Assembly (NCBI GenBank): GCA_030523345.1
Contig: JAUNIR010000015.1
Span: 1-38,084, forward strand
Direction: 5' to 3'
DNA length: 38,084 bases
From: Lachnospiraceae bacterium
GTDB taxonomy: Bacteria > Bacillota > Clostridia > Lachnospirales > Lachnospiraceae
Below the pieces are notes generated by a model. That model saw nothing but the letters and a program-made list of their open reading frames with translations. It was not told the DNA's origin and did no database searches. This document shows positions 22,628 to 32,367 of the stretch, piece by piece. The position numbers were made by a program, and so were the translations under genes. Numbering within the stretch: position 1 is the first letter of the stretch; every line of letters starts with the position of its first letter.

Positions 22628-25279
22628 CTATCCAACTGTTTGCACAAGGTGGCTTCCGTTCCCATCATCTACAGCAATAAGCTTCGTAGCAATTCGTTCT
22701 TTAAGAAGTGGCATATGAGATATAATTCCAACGATTCCATTAGCTTCCTGTATACTTGTAAGAATATTCATAGCATCATTGACGCAATTGACGTCCAGAG
22801 TTCCGAAGCCCTCATCTATAAACATCGCATCTATTCTAATTCCACCTCTCTTGGCAACAGATGACATTCCGATTGAAAGTGCAAGTGATGTTAAGAATTT
22901 CTCTCCTCCGGACAAAGTGTGAACAAATCTTCCTTCTTTATCATCACTATACTTATCAATTACTTTAAGTTCCAGACCACTCTTATTAGATCCTCCAAAC
23001 TTATCGTCTGACCTGAACAGCCTGTATCTTCCACCATTAAATAGTTCTAGCATTTTGTTAGCTTCTGCCACAACTTGCGAAAACATTATTCCGAGAACAT
23101 ATCTCTGAAGACCTACACCTGTATCTCCACGTAATTTCTTAGCCATTGCCCAATCTGTGTCTGCATCATTTATTTTCTCATCAAGACCTTCAAGTTCTTT
23201 AGCTAGCCTCTTCTCTTTTTCAGAAAGATCAGCAATTTCTTTCTCTATTACTGCAAATTTCTTTGCAAAAGATTCCTTAGATGCATGTGCCTCATCGACC
23301 TGTTTCTTTAGCAATATAGCATCAGGTCTTTCTTTACCATTAAGCTCCTCGTTAAGTTTACATAACTCCTCGTTACAGTATTTTACTTCACTGTCATAAT
23401 CAGCACACGTCTTTGTAATATCTTCTATTTCTTCATCACTGCGAATAAGTTTTTTTGCTTCATCCTCTGATTCAATATTGTATTCAGCTAACATAGACTT
23501 AAGTTCTTCTTCACTATCCTTAAGCCGCTCTTCGGAAAGCTTTACTTCACTAAGAGCTGCATCTTTCATGGAATTCTTAGCAGTATATTCTTCGCTATAT
23601 TTTTTTACTTCTTCTTCATACTGCGATTTTTTCTTAGCAAAGGCCTCAACCTCGGCATCAATTTTCTTAATTTCGTTAATTAAAATCTCATAAGAATCTA
23701 TGCCCTCAATAAGACTTGTAATTACACTGTCATATTTTGCCTTACACTGTATCGCTATGTTATGTAAACCCTCTGTGCTATCGTGCAGACGTTTCAATTC
23801 TTTTTCTGCATTGTCCTTATTTGCAATTGCTTTCTGCAGCTCATCGTATTTCGCATCAAGTTCGGACTTCTTAAGTTCTACTTCATCTTTTGATGCTGTT
23901 ATAGGTAATAGCTTTGCTTTGTGTGGATGTGTTGTACTTCCACAAACTGGGCATTCATCGCCATCTTTTAATTGTGAAGCTAACTCCCCAGTAATTCCAT
24001 CTATATAAACCGCTAAAATATGTCTGTGTTCTTCATCTAGCTCTTTATATTCATTTTGCAGATTAACTATTGTTCCATCTAATCTGCTAACATGTTCCTT
24101 AGCCTTATCCTCTTCCTGCCTTGCATCCACCTCTGATTTTTCGGCCTTAAAAAGTTCTTCTTTAGCAGTTCCTACTTCTTTGTAAGCATCAATTTTACCC
24201 TCATATTGAACCTTTTGCGCTTTAAGCTTTTCTATATCTGATTCCTTTAAGAGCTGCTCCTCTAACAATATACTAGCTTCTGCTTTCTTTTCGCTTGCAG
24301 ACTTAACATTTTCTTCTAGCTGTTCTAACCCTCTAATTCTATCATCGTAATCCTTCTTACATGCAGCTACACTTTCAATGGAAGGCTTAATCTTTGCCGC
24401 CCTCTTAGCTTCCTTAAGCGTATTTTTAAGCCCTTCTATTTCATCTTTACGGCTTCCAAGTAAAGCCTTCTTATCTGCAAATTCATCTAGTTTTTCAAAT
24501 CGTGCAGCAAGTTCAAGTAACTCAGAATTTCTCTTAATTACTCCATCATAATCACTATCTTTAAATTCCTTACTAAGACTTTCTTCTTCCTGCTTTTTGC
24601 CTTCAATTATCTGTCTTAACCCTTCAAGGCTTTCGCAATTTTCTTCCATAAGACTAATTCTTACTTTTTCTTTAACTGCCTTAAGAGCTTCTTTTTTCTC
24701 TGTAGCATCTGAATAAATCTTTTCAGCAATTTTCTGCCACATATCCTCGCCAAAAATATTTGACAAAATCTTTTCTTTATCGTCGGTTGATGACACCAAA
24801 AGTTTCTCAAATTTACCCTGTGGAAGAATTATTACCTGAACAAACTGACTGTAATCAAGCCCTATAATCTCAACCGCTTTTTTATTAAGGTCTGACTCTT
24901 TTGTATTTTCAAAAAACACCTGCCAGTTGCCATCAGGATCTTTCCATCTGCCATCAAAACTTTTATGCAAATTAACCCTCTTCTTCTGAAGGCGTCTTTC
25001 AAAAATATAAAACTGTCCGTTATTCTCAAACTCGATCTTTACAAAAGTATCTGTTTTGTCGTCTGCATTTTTACAGCGCATCTGCTCAAAACTATCTCTT
25101 AATCCACCACTGCTTTTTCCATAAAGTGCAAAGGTCATTGCGTCAAGAACTGTAGTTTTTCCCGTGCCTGTACCACCGCATATTAAGAACAAGCCTTTTG
25201 ATGACAAAAGACTAAAGTCAACTACTTCATAACCCCTGTATGGTCCAAATGCTTGGAATTCAACTTTTATAGGTTTCAT
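22628..25279 (-). CDS. sbcC: Exonuclease subunit SbcC (Rad50-like ATPase)
   Basis: An 883-residue SMC-type ATPase, the Rad50 partner of SbcD. The SbcCD complex opens hairpins and blocked DNA ends during repair. The N-terminal head has Walker A GGTGTGKTT (residues 35-43). Two long coiled-coil arms flank a zinc hook, DECPVCGSTTHPH, near residue 443. The C-terminal head has the signature HTLSGGEKFLTSLALS (near 788) and Walker B MFIDEGFGTLD (near 821). I start it at the ATG at 25279, nine bases after GGGGAGG; the frame extends seven codons further into the end of sbcD. It follows sbcD by one base, so it is co-translated with its partner, and is last in its transcript. Confidence 0.96.
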   Translation of the reverse strand: MKPIKVEFQAFGPYRGYEVVDFSLLSSKGLFLICGGTGTGKTTVLDAMTFALYGKSSGGLRDSFEQMRCKNADDKTDTFVKIEFENNGQFYIFERRLQKKRVNLHKSFDGRWKDPDGNWQVFFENTKESDLNKKAVEIIGLDYSQFVQVIILPQGKFEKLLVSSTDDKEKILSNIFGEDMWQKIAEKIYSDATEKKEALKAVKEKVRISLMEENCESLEGLRQIIEGKKQEEESLSKEFKDSDYDGVIKRNSELLELAARFEKLDEFADKKALLGSRKDEIEGLKNTLKEAKRAAKIKPSIESVAACKKDYDDRIRGLEQLEENVKSASEKKAEASILLEEQLLKESDIEKLKAQKVQYEGKIDAYKEVGTAKEELFKAEKSEVDARQEEDKAKEHVSRLDGTIVNLQNEYKELDEEHRHILAVYIDGITGELASQLKDGDECPVCGSTTHPHKAKLLPITASKDEVELKKSELDAKYDELQKAIANKDNAEKELKRLHDSTEGLHNIAIQCKAKYDSVITSLIEGIDSYEILINEIKKIDAEVEAFAKKKSQYEEEVKKYSEEYTAKNSMKDAALSEVKLSEERLKDSEEELKSMLAEYNIESEDEAKKLIRSDEEIEDITKTCADYDSEVKYCNEELCKLNEELNGKERPDAILLKKQVDEAHASKESFAKKFAVIEKEIADLSEKEKRLAKELEGLDEKINDADTDWAMAKKLRGDTGVGLQRYVLGIMFSQVVAEANKMLELFNGGRYRLFRSDDKFGGSNKSGLELKVIDKYSDDKEGRFVHTLSGGEKFLTSLALSIGMSSVAKRGGIRIDAMFIDEGFGTLDVNCVNDAMNILTSIQEANGIVGIISHMPLLKERIATKLIAVDDGNGSHLVQTVG

Positions 25280-25280
25280 A

Positions 25281-26420
25281 CTACTTAACCTCCCCGCCAA
25301 ATTCGCTTAATGCATTTTCAAACATTTCTTTAAATCTGTCTGATGGAGCAATACCCAAAACATCCTCACAATATGCCTTGAATACAAGATTTGGATCATT
25401 TTTTATTTCTTCCAAGTCCTCCACAGACATAGTAATGTTTTCTTCTTCTGCCTCTATTGATGGGCATGAATATTCCAAATAATTGATATACTTATCTTTG
25501 AAAAGTGAAGCCGTATCATAACCTACGTATGTATCTGTAACTTCGATTCTTACATATCCATTCAAAATATCCTCATCATAATCTGCTTTAAGTATATTTT
25601 CGAGTGTATCTTTGATTGTAATTCTTTTTCTAAATGGCTTGAGCGCCACTAATTTCTGTTCACCTGTATTAGTGTCATAGATTACTACACTCTTTGTTTG
25701 TTTTTCTTCTGTTCCAAATGAATAAACAAGAGGCGAACCTGAATATCTTATTTTGTCACCAACTTTTTGTGGGCCATGAATATGTCCGAGCGCAACATAA
25801 TCAAATCCTTCAAATACACTTCCGCTAATCATTGCGGCCTTTCCAACAACTGCAGCGGTGTCGCTCACCGATGTTTCGGCCCCTGATACAAAAGCATGAG
25901 ATACAATTATATTTTTATGACCAGCAACAAATTTGTCTCTGTATTTGTCTAACACTACTCTATATGCAGACTCCAGGGAATCAATTTTTTCTGCATCATC
26001 TGTATATACAGTCTTAACCTTATCTGTAGAAATCCATGGAAGAAGAAAAATATCAGTCTCCCCCACACTATATATCTGCGGTTCTTTCTCAAGACTTCCT
26101 GCAATGTATACACCACTTTTCACTAGAAGCTTACGAAGCTGCGCCAGTCTATCTGAGCCATCATGATTTCCAGCAATAATAAACACAGGAATATTTAGCT
26201 TATCACTTATATATGTGATAACCTCATCATAAAGTCTAATAGCTTCTGAAGACGCTACATTTTTGTCGAAAACATCTCCTGCAATAATCAAGCCATCAAC
26301 CTTCTCGTCCTGTGCTATCCTAAAAATTTCGTCTATTATGTATTTTTGATCTTGAGTGTAATTAGATGCACCTCTGACAGTAATGCCAAGGTGCCAATCT
26401 GAAGTGTGCAATAATTTCAT
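25281..26420 (-). CDS. sbcD: Exonuclease subunit SbcD (Mre11-like nuclease)
   Basis: A 379-residue metal-dependent nuclease, the Mre11 partner of SbcC. Phosphoesterase motifs in order: LLHTSDWHLG (D8, H10), IAGDVFDK, IAGNHDGSD, IIVSHAFV and ALGHIHGPQ; these bind the two metal ions. The C-terminal part is the DNA/SbcC-binding cap. I start it at the ATG at 26420 because SbcD proteins begin MKxLHTSDWHLG. The frame runs 13 codons further upstream to an ATG right after the hydG stop but with no ribosome site. It sits between hydG and sbcC. Confidence 0.96.
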   Translation of the reverse strand: MKLLHTSDWHLGITVRGASNYTQDQKYIIDEIFRIAQDEKVDGLIIAGDVFDKNVASSEAIRLYDEVITYISDKLNIPVFIIAGNHDGSDRLAQLRKLLVKSGVYIAGSLEKEPQIYSVGETDIFLLPWISTDKVKTVYTDDAEKIDSLESAYRVVLDKYRDKFVAGHKNIIVSHAFVSGAETSVSDTAAVVGKAAMISGSVFEGFDYVALGHIHGPQKVGDKIRYSGSPLVYSFGTEEKQTKSVVIYDTNTGEQKLVALKPFRKRITIKDTLENILKADYDEDILNGYVRIEVTDTYVGYDTASLFKDKYINYLEYSCPSIEAEEENITMSVEDLEEIKNDPNLVFKAYCEDVLGIAPSDRFKEMFENALSEFGGEVK

Positions 26421-26461
26421 TCTGTAAAACCTAAAATCTATCTGTCCGGCCCATGCCATTA

Positions 26462-27916
26462 TTAAAATCTAAAATCACGACGATTTGAATTTCTTATGTC
26501 TTCGATATTTTTATCCGCAATTGCTCTAACTTTCTCGTTCGGAATATTGAGAAGTTCACGGTCAATTACTTCATTTCCAATTTTCTTTGTACCATCAGAA
26601 GCATAATCTTTGAGATATTCACAAAGTGTCATCAATGCATTCGGGTGACAACAATTCTGAATCTGGCCATTTTTACACAAAGCCATAAATCTGTCTCCCG
26701 TTCTTCCCTCTCTATAGCATGCTGTACAAAATGATGGAATATGTCCTTCCTCCATAAGCCATGCCACAACTTCATCAAGGCTTCTTATGTCCGAAACGTC
26801 AAACTGCTCTGTATCATGTGGTCGTTCGTCGCTTGAATATCCTGCATATCCACCTACGGATGTTCTTGAACCTCCACTTACCTGAGATACGCCAACTCTT
26901 AACATCTTAGTACGTACATCTTCCGATTCGCGAGTCGACACTATCATTCCAGTGTAAGGTACTGCAAGTCTTATACATGCCGCTATTTTTATGAATGTAT
27001 CATCATCTATTCCATTGTCAAAACTATCTGGATCAATATCATCAGCTTTCTTTACTCTTGGTACGCTTATTGTATGAGGACCAACACCATGAACTGATTC
27101 CAAATGTTCTGCATGCATTAATAATCCTGCAAATTCATATTTATATTTTTCAAGACCAAATAAAACTCCAAGACCAACATCATCAATTCCACCTTCCATA
27201 GCTCTGTCCATGGCTTCTGTGTGATATGCGTAGTCATGCTTCGGTCCTGTTGGGTGAAGAAGTTCATAGCTTTCCTTATGGTATGTTTCCTGGAACAAAA
27301 TATAAGTTCCAATACCGGCATCTTTTAGCTTTTTGTAATTTTCCACAGTTGTAGCAGCTATGTTGACATTTACACGTCTTATATCACCATTTTTGTGATG
27401 CACACTGTAAATTGTTTTAATGCAATCAAGAATGTATTCGATAGGATTATTTACAGGATCTTCACCTGACTCTATGGCAAGTCTCTTATGCCCCATATCC
27501 TGAAGAGCAATTACTTCGTCCCTTACTTCATCCTGCGTAAGTTTTTTACGAGGAATATGTTTATTCTTTAAATGATATGGACAATAAACACATCCATTTA
27601 CACAATAGTTTGATAAATACAGAGGTGCAAAAATAACAATCCTATTTCCATAGAATGCAAGCTTAATCTCCTCTGCAATTTCATACATCTTTTCAATTTT
27701 TTCAGGAATTTCACACGCAAGAAGAACAGACGCTTCTCTGTGGCTAAGGCCACTGCATCTATAACCTGTTTCTGTCTTTACAGGCCTTGCTTTTTCAAGA
27801 ATTTCGTCTATCAGATCAACATTATCTTTATTAGCCTCTGCGTAGGCTAATGTATCAAGTATTTCTTTATCGTCAATAAACTCTTCTGCTCTAAGAGATG
27901 TTTTATTGTACCCCAT
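26462..27916 (-). CDS. hydG: [FeFe]-hydrogenase maturase HydG (radical SAM)
   Basis: A 484-residue radical SAM tyrosine lyase that splits tyrosine to give the CO and CN ligands for the H-cluster of [FeFe] hydrogenase. The SAM-binding cluster motif is CVNGCVYC (C105, C109, C112; CX3CX2C). The HydG-specific second cluster is CTACYREG...QNCC, fitting CX2CX22C, near the C-terminus. GEDPVNNPIEYI and FQETYHKESYELLHPTGPKHDY are typical of the family. Its length is as usual. Hydrogenase assembly needs HydE and HydF too; neither is in the window. The ribosome site is GAGGGG at long spacing. It is followed closely by sbcD, with which it shares no known function. Confidence 0.96.
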   Translation of the reverse strand: MGYNKTSLRAEEFIDDKEILDTLAYAEANKDNVDLIDEILEKARPVKTETGYRCSGLSHREASVLLACEIPEKIEKMYEIAEEIKLAFYGNRIVIFAPLYLSNYCVNGCVYCPYHLKNKHIPRKKLTQDEVRDEVIALQDMGHKRLAIESGEDPVNNPIEYILDCIKTIYSVHHKNGDIRRVNVNIAATTVENYKKLKDAGIGTYILFQETYHKESYELLHPTGPKHDYAYHTEAMDRAMEGGIDDVGLGVLFGLEKYKYEFAGLLMHAEHLESVHGVGPHTISVPRVKKADDIDPDSFDNGIDDDTFIKIAACIRLAVPYTGMIVSTRESEDVRTKMLRVGVSQVSGGSRTSVGGYAGYSSDERPHDTEQFDVSDIRSLDEVVAWLMEEGHIPSFCTACYREGRTGDRFMALCKNGQIQNCCHPNALMTLCEYLKDYASDGTKKIGNEVIDRELLNIPNEKVRAIADKNIEDIRNSNRRDFRF

Positions 27917-27958
27917 ATATTAATGAACCCCTCAGTTTAATATACCCTTTGCAATTTA

Positions 27959-28013
27959 GTTTACATAACGCGGTATGACGCGGTACGGCGTTCCACTATG
28001 TTGGTTTACATAA
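27959..28013. repeat. Direct repeat of GTTTACATAA around a GC-rich core
   Basis: Two identical decamers, GTTTACATAA (27959-27968 and 28004-28013), are separated by 35 bases that include a GC-rich tandem, ACGCGGTATG and ACGCGGTACG, unlike the AT-rich surroundings. The second copy overlaps the stop codon of the YczE-like gene; the first lies upstream of hydG. The same decamer recurs at other gene borders in the window. Confidence 0.6.
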
Positions 28014-28659
28014 TCCCGCTTTTCTTATATATAGAATTAATTATCTTCTCATTCATTGGCATGAAAAAATTCGCAACAGGTCCAACTAAAAACGCACAAC
28101 ATAGCGTTCCTACTCCTACTGTTCCTGAAAGCATAAAGCCTACTGCCACAAATAATACATCAACAATGATCCGGATAACGCCAAAGTTCTTTTTGATCTT
28201 GTCACTAATTACTACTGCCACTAAATCGTTAGGACCCGTTCCACAGTCTGACTTTATTACAATCGTCATACCAAAGGCAAGAATTATACTTCCAAGGGCC
28301 ATTGCAATAATTCTTACTACCAAGTTATCTGTTATGATGTTTTGTAAAAGAAGTGTAAACACATCAATAATTGGCCCACCAAATATCATACATAAAAGTG
28401 TTCCTATCTTGATATAGGATTTATCAACTATCAAAAGTACTAGAACTATAATTACACATACTACAACATGCACTCTTCCATGTGTTAAAAACTCAAGTCC
28501 TGTCGCTCCATAAATACTTCTGTATAAGCCCTGGATTAAAACATTATATGGATCATTTCCAAGATTACTTAAAATAAATAAAGTGCATCCAAGGTGTGCG
28601 ATTGTAAGACCAATCATTAAAACTATAATTTTAACTGCCCATTTTTTTACAAAATTCAT
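28006..28659 (-). CDS. YczE/YitT-like integral membrane protein
   Basis: A 217-residue protein with about five hydrophobic helices, of the YczE-like group (YczE/YyaS/YitT). Recognisable stretches are LIGLTIAHLGCTLFILSNLGNDPYNVLIQGL near the N-terminus, FGGPIIDVFTLLL in the middle and SDCGTGPNDLVAVVISDK after the fourth helix. In Bacillus, YczE affects surfactin or bacillomycin production by an unknown route, but the family is broad and no transport substrate is established. GAGAGG lies just before the ATG. It sits between the antiporter gene and hydG with gaps of about 90 bases on each side, both of which contain TTATGT-type motifs. Confidence 0.82.
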   Translation of the reverse strand: MNFVKKWAVKIIVLMIGLTIAHLGCTLFILSNLGNDPYNVLIQGLYRSIYGATGLEFLTHGRVHVVVCVIIVLVLLIVDKSYIKIGTLLCMIFGGPIIDVFTLLLQNIITDNLVVRIIAMALGSIILAFGMTIVIKSDCGTGPNDLVAVVISDKIKKNFGVIRIIVDVLFVAVGFMLSGTVGVGTLCCAFLVGPVANFFMPMNEKIINSIYKKSGIM

Positions 28660-28749
28660 ATAAACCTCTCTGTGTTATGTAAACTTCATTGCAATATTTT
28701 GCGTGTAAATGAATGTTCAGTGTTGCTTATATTATTTTATGTAAACCGA

Positions 28750-29694
28750 TTAGATTGTAACAAACAAATATGCCACATATGCTGCAAGCATAATGATTCC
28801 CTGAATCTTATAAGCCTTTTCCTTTACTACCATAGGAATAACCGCAATTAGACATATTAAAATACATGCTGGAAAGTCGATGGATAAACATTGCTGTGAC
28901 ACTGCAAATTTTCCGCTTGAAACAAAAGTACAAACAGGAAGAATAAGCGACAGATCAATAATATTAGCGCCTATAATATTACCAACTGAAAGGCTTGATT
29001 CTTTCTTTCTAATTGCTGTGATCGTTGTTACAAGTTCTGGAAGTGAAGTTCCAATTGCAACCATTGTAACAGCAATTACTCTCTCTGGTACACCAAGAGC
29101 TGTTGCAATTGATGAACCCCCATTTATGAGACAATTTGATCCAAGAACGATTCCTACTGCGCCTACAATGAACAAGCCAACATTTTTCATAATATCATTT
29201 TTGCTAAAATCAGGTTTGTCTGACTCTTCAGCTTCTGGCTGGTCTTTTGCAACAACCGCATTTAATACCATGAATAATACAAAAAGAATAATCAATACAA
29301 CACTGGCCCATGGTGCAAGATTTCCAGTTAAGCTACCCGCCCATAATACGACGCCTGCTACAACAAGCATAACACACTGCTTAAGGTATGTCTTTCTAGG
29401 AGTTACAATAATCATAAACACCATTGCAATACCCATTATCATACCTGTATTAGCTGTAACAGAACCGACCGCATTTCCGACGGCCATATCATTTTTACCC
29501 TCTAAGCTTGCCATAACAGAAACAATCATTTCTGGTAATGTAGTTGCAAAGCTTACAATTGTCGCTCCAATAATAAAAGAAGGTATGTTGGCAGCTCTTG
29601 CTATAAAACTTGCTGCATCAACAAACCAGTCTCCACCTTTAATTACTAGTACTATTCCTACTACAAATAGTATTACTGCTACAAACATATTCAT
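28750..29694 (-). CDS. Na+/Ca2+ exchanger-family antiporter (YrbG-like)
   Basis: A 314-residue CaCA-family cation antiporter with about ten TM helices in two inverted halves. Both alpha-repeats are clear: IIGATIVSFATTLPEMIVSV with EGKNDMAVGNAVGSV, and VAIGTSLPELVTTITAI with SSLSVGNIIGANIIDLSLIL. They hold the conserved acidic residue and Gly/Ser/Asn ion ligands. It probably exports Ca2+ in exchange for Na+ or H+. GGAGGG lies before the ATG. The gene starts only 20 bases after trpF with no terminator, so it may be expressed by read-through from the trp operon, although its function is unrelated. Confidence 0.93.
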   Translation of the reverse strand: MNMFVAVILFVVGIVLVIKGGDWFVDAASFIARAANIPSFIIGATIVSFATTLPEMIVSVMASLEGKNDMAVGNAVGSVTANTGMIMGIAMVFMIIVTPRKTYLKQCVMLVVAGVVLWAGSLTGNLAPWASVVLIILFVLFMVLNAVVAKDQPEAEESDKPDFSKNDIMKNVGLFIVGAVGIVLGSNCLINGGSSIATALGVPERVIAVTMVAIGTSLPELVTTITAIRKKESSLSVGNIIGANIIDLSLILPVCTFVSSGKFAVSQQCLSIDFPACILICLIAVIPMVVKEKAYKIQGIIMLAAYVAYLFVTI

Positions 29695-29714
29695 ATTTTT
29701 CCCTCCACCAGAAT

Positions 29715-30344
29715 TTACATTCTGACTTTTGATACAAACTTTTCTATTTTTGCCGGATCTTTACCTGTCTTAACTCGTCCATCATCTAAAACTACATCCT
29801 CAAGTTCCACTCCGGAAGATACATCTACACCATCTGGCTTAACAAACTCAATTGCCTCTTTAACATTTGACTCATTTAAGCCTCCAGCTAAAATATATAG
29901 CTTATCCTCTTTTCTATCAAGTTTTTTAAGCATATTCCAGTCAAAAGTTTTTCCACTTCCCGGCTTGCCTGCATCGAATACAAATCCTTTTATATTATCA
30001 AAAGTAAGGTAATGCTCGTATTTATCAGTATCTTCTACATTAAATGCTTTAAATACTAAAATACTGCAGCCAGAAATTATATCATCGTCCACACTACCGT
30101 GTATTTGGATATAATCAAAGCCTGCAGCCTCTATTTCCTTAACCTGTTCCATACTTGGAGAAACTGTAACGGCCACCGACTTAATGTCAGGGGCCAGTTC
30201 TCCTAGTATTTCCTTTGCCTGATTAATACTAATATTTCTTTTACTTTTTTCATAAAAGAGTACCATCCCGGCAAAGTCAACTTTATTCTCTTTTAAATAC
30301 TGAACTTCCTTTTTATCTGTCAGTCCACATATTTTTATTAACAT
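29715..30344 (-). CDS. trpF: Phosphoribosylanthranilate isomerase
   Basis: A 209-residue TIM-barrel enzyme that isomerises N-(5-phosphoribosyl)anthranilate to CdRP, the third step from chorismate to tryptophan. LIKICGLTD carries the general base C6, FVFDAGKPGSGKTFDW the general acid D124, and YILAGGLNESNV with GVDVSSGVE the phosphate-binding end. It is the last trp gene here, after trpA, instead of the usual place between trpC and trpB. The gap to trpA is eight bases, with a weak ribosome site, so translation is probably coupled. Confidence 0.95.
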   Translation of the reverse strand: MLIKICGLTDKKEVQYLKENKVDFAGMVLFYEKSKRNISINQAKEILGELAPDIKSVAVTVSPSMEQVKEIEAAGFDYIQIHGSVDDDIISGCSILVFKAFNVEDTDKYEHYLTFDNIKGFVFDAGKPGSGKTFDWNMLKKLDRKEDKLYILAGGLNESNVKEAIEFVKPDGVDVSSGVELEDVVLDDGRVKTGKDPAKIEKFVSKVRM

Positions 30345-30352
30345 ATTTTTTA

Positions 30353-31126
30353 TTAACGAATAGCCTTAACAATACTATCAACAAACTCACCGACAACAGG
30401 TGCTGCGTCTTTACCATACTCAGCAACCTTTTTTACAATTGCTGAACCGACGATGACACCGTCAGATATTTTAGCCATTTTTGCAGCCTGTTCAGGACCC
30501 GAAATACCAAATCCAATTGCACATGGAATATCGTTATTCACTTCTCTTACAAGGCTAATCATTCCTTCAAGGTCTGTTGAAATCTCTGAACGTGTACCTG
30601 TTACACCAAGTGATGATACACAATATAAAAAGCCTTCTGCTTCCTTTGCAATCATCTTAATTCTATCATTAGAAGTAGGTGCAATTAAGCTAACAAGTTC
30701 CATACTATACTTTCTACACATAGGCGCAAAGTCTTCTTTTTCTTCAAATGGAACGTCAGGTAAAATAAGGCCATCCATTCCAACTTCTGAAGCCTTCTTA
30801 AGAAACTCTTCAGTACCATATGAGAAAACTACATTGGCATATGTCATAAATACAAAAGGAACGCTAATTTCCTCTCTTAATTCCTTTACCATATTAAAAA
30901 CATCATCAGTTGTTACTCCTCCTGACAATGCACGAAGGTTTGCGCCCTGAATTACAGGTCCCTCCGCTGTAGGATCTGAAAATGGAATTCCAAGTTCGAT
31001 AAGATTTGCTCCCTTAGCAACCATTTCTTTAACTATTTTTTTTGTTGTTTCTAAATCAGGATCTCCACATGTAATAAAAGGGATAAATGCTTTTCCATCC
31101 TTAAATGCTTCTTTGATTCTACTCAT
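30353..31126 (-). CDS. trpA: Tryptophan synthase alpha subunit
   Basis: A 257-residue TIM-barrel subunit that cleaves indole-glycerol phosphate to indole and passes the indole to Trp[12 protein letters not shown] and [20 protein letters not shown] are visible; E44 matches the catalytic Glu49 of the Salmonella enzyme. The position of Asp60 is Glu here (SDPTAEGP instead of SDPLADGP). I start it at the ATG at 31126, inside the end of trpB (ATGAGTAG overlap) and four bases after GGGGAGGAA. The frame extends 17 codons further, which would duplicate trpB sequence in another frame. The overlap fits the tight TrpA-TrpB pairing. Confidence 0.95.
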   Translation of the reverse strand: MSRIKEAFKDGKAFIPFITCGDPDLETTKKIVKEMVAKGANLIELGIPFSDPTAEGPVIQGANLRALSGGVTTDDVFNMVKELREEISVPFVFMTYANVVFSYGTEEFLKKASEVGMDGLILPDVPFEEKEDFAPMCRKYSMELVSLIAPTSNDRIKMIAKEAEGFLYCVSSLGVTGTRSEISTDLEGMISLVREVNNDIPCAIGFGISGPEQAAKMAKISDGVIVGSAIVKKVAEYGKDAAPVVGEFVDSIVKAIR

Positions 31127-32309
31127 AGATTTCCTCCCCTCTGTATCTTGCGATTGCAGCACAGTCTTTGTCGCCACGACCTGATACAGTAATTACAATG
31201 ATTTTATCCTTATCCATAGTAGGTGCAATTTTCATAGCATGCGCAACTGCATGTGATGACTCAATCGCAGGAATAATTCCTTCAACTCTTGATAAAAATT
31301 CAAAAGCATTAACTGCTTCATCATCAGTTACTGGAACATATTCCGCTCTTCCAATGTCATGAAGCCATGCATGTTCTGGTCCAATTCCAGGATAATCAAG
31401 TCCAGCTGATATAGAATAAACAGGAGCAATCTGACCGTATTTGTCCTGACAGAAATATGATTTCATACCGTGGAAAATACCAAGTCTTCCTGTAGCAATT
31501 GTAGCTGCTGTTTCAAAAGTATCAACTCCACGTCCTGCTGCTTCGCATCCAATAAGTCTTACATCCTTATCCTCAATAAAGTTATAGAATGTTCCCATGG
31601 CATTTGATCCACCACCAACACATGCCATTACAACATCTGGAAGTCTTCCTTCTTTTTCTAACATCTGCTGCTTAATTTCTCTTGAAATAACTGCCTGAAA
31701 ATCACGAACAATTGTTGGGAATGGATGTGGTCCCATTACTGAACCAAGGCAGTAATGTGTATCATCGATTCTATTTGTCCATTCTCTCATAGCCTCTGAT
31801 ACAGCATCTTTAAGAGTTGCAGTTCCTGTCTTAACAGGAATTACCTCTGAACCAAGAAGCTTCATTCTATATACGTTAAGAGCCTGTCTCTTAGTATCTT
31901 CTTCACCCATGAATACAACACATTCCATATCAAGAAGTGCTGCTGCTGTAGCTGTTGCAACACCGTGCTGGCCTGCACCAGTTTCTGCTATAAGTCTTGT
32001 CTTACCCATTTTCTTTGCAAGTAAAGCCTGGCCAAGAACATTATTAATTTTATGAGAACCTGTATGGTTTAAATCTTCTCTCTTTAAATAAATCTTAGCT
32101 CCGCCAAGTTCCTTTGTAAGCTTTTCTGCATAATAAAGTCTGCTTGGTCTTCCCGCATATTCATTAAAAAGTTCTGTAAGTTCCCTGTTAAACTCAGGAT
32201 CATCCTTATAATGGTTATAGGCTTCTTCAAGTTCTATAACAGCATTCATAAGTGTTTCCGGCATGTACTGTCCGCCGTGCTGACCAAATCGTCCTCTTGA
32301 ATTACTCAT
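31119..32309 (-). CDS. trpB: Tryptophan synthase beta subunit
   Basis: A 396-residue PLP enzyme that joins indole and serine into tryptophan, forming an alpha2beta2 complex with TrpA. HTGSHKIN holds the PLP lysine K87, [11 protein letters not shown] the catalytic E109, and [10 protein letters not shown] the phosphate-binding loop. It begins [20 protein letters not shown], the classic TrpB1 start. The ribosome site is AGAGAGG. It follows trpC directly because trpF has moved to the end. The 58-base gap before it holds two TTATGTTAAC motifs and a possible internal promoter. Confidence 0.97.
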   Translation of the reverse strand: MSNSRGRFGQHGGQYMPETLMNAVIELEEAYNHYKDDPEFNRELTELFNEYAGRPSRLYYAEKLTKELGGAKIYLKREDLNHTGSHKINNVLGQALLAKKMGKTRLIAETGAGQHGVATATAAALLDMECVVFMGEEDTKRQALNVYRMKLLGSEVIPVKTGTATLKDAVSEAMREWTNRIDDTHYCLGSVMGPHPFPTIVRDFQAVISREIKQQMLEKEGRLPDVVMACVGGGSNAMGTFYNFIEDKDVRLIGCEAAGRGVDTFETAATIATGRLGIFHGMKSYFCQDKYGQIAPVYSISAGLDYPGIGPEHAWLHDIGRAEYVPVTDDEAVNAFEFLSRVEGIIPAIESSHAVAHAMKIAPTMDKDKIIVITVSGRGDKDCAAIARYRGEEIYE

Positions 32310-32326
32310 TATATGTTCCTCTCTGT

Positions 32327-32356
32327 ATTATGTTAACCTATATGGTGTATCCGCAA
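32327..32356 (-). promoter_or_regulatory. Possible internal promoter before trpB
   Basis: Minus strand: TTGCGG (32356-32351), 18 bases, CATAAT (32332-32327), in the trpC-trpB gap. Two copies of TTATGTTAAC (32328-32337 and 32359-32368) flank or overlap it. Both boxes are imperfect, so this is tentative; it would give trpBAF partly T-box-independent expression. Confidence 0.3.
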
Positions 32357-32367
32357 CGTTATGTTAA

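Noticed and set aside
26424-26476. Local duplication at the hydG-sbcD junction (GATTTTAGATTTTAATA and GATTTTAGGTTTTACAG)
   Set aside because: Short, AT-rich and imperfect; chance similarity is likely, and it only lengthens the sbcD frame upstream of its true start.
28880-29725. 281-codon open frame on the plus strand
   Set aside because: It is antisense to the antiporter gene, whose alpha-repeat motifs are unmistakable; the antisense product has no coherent fold and no ribosome site.
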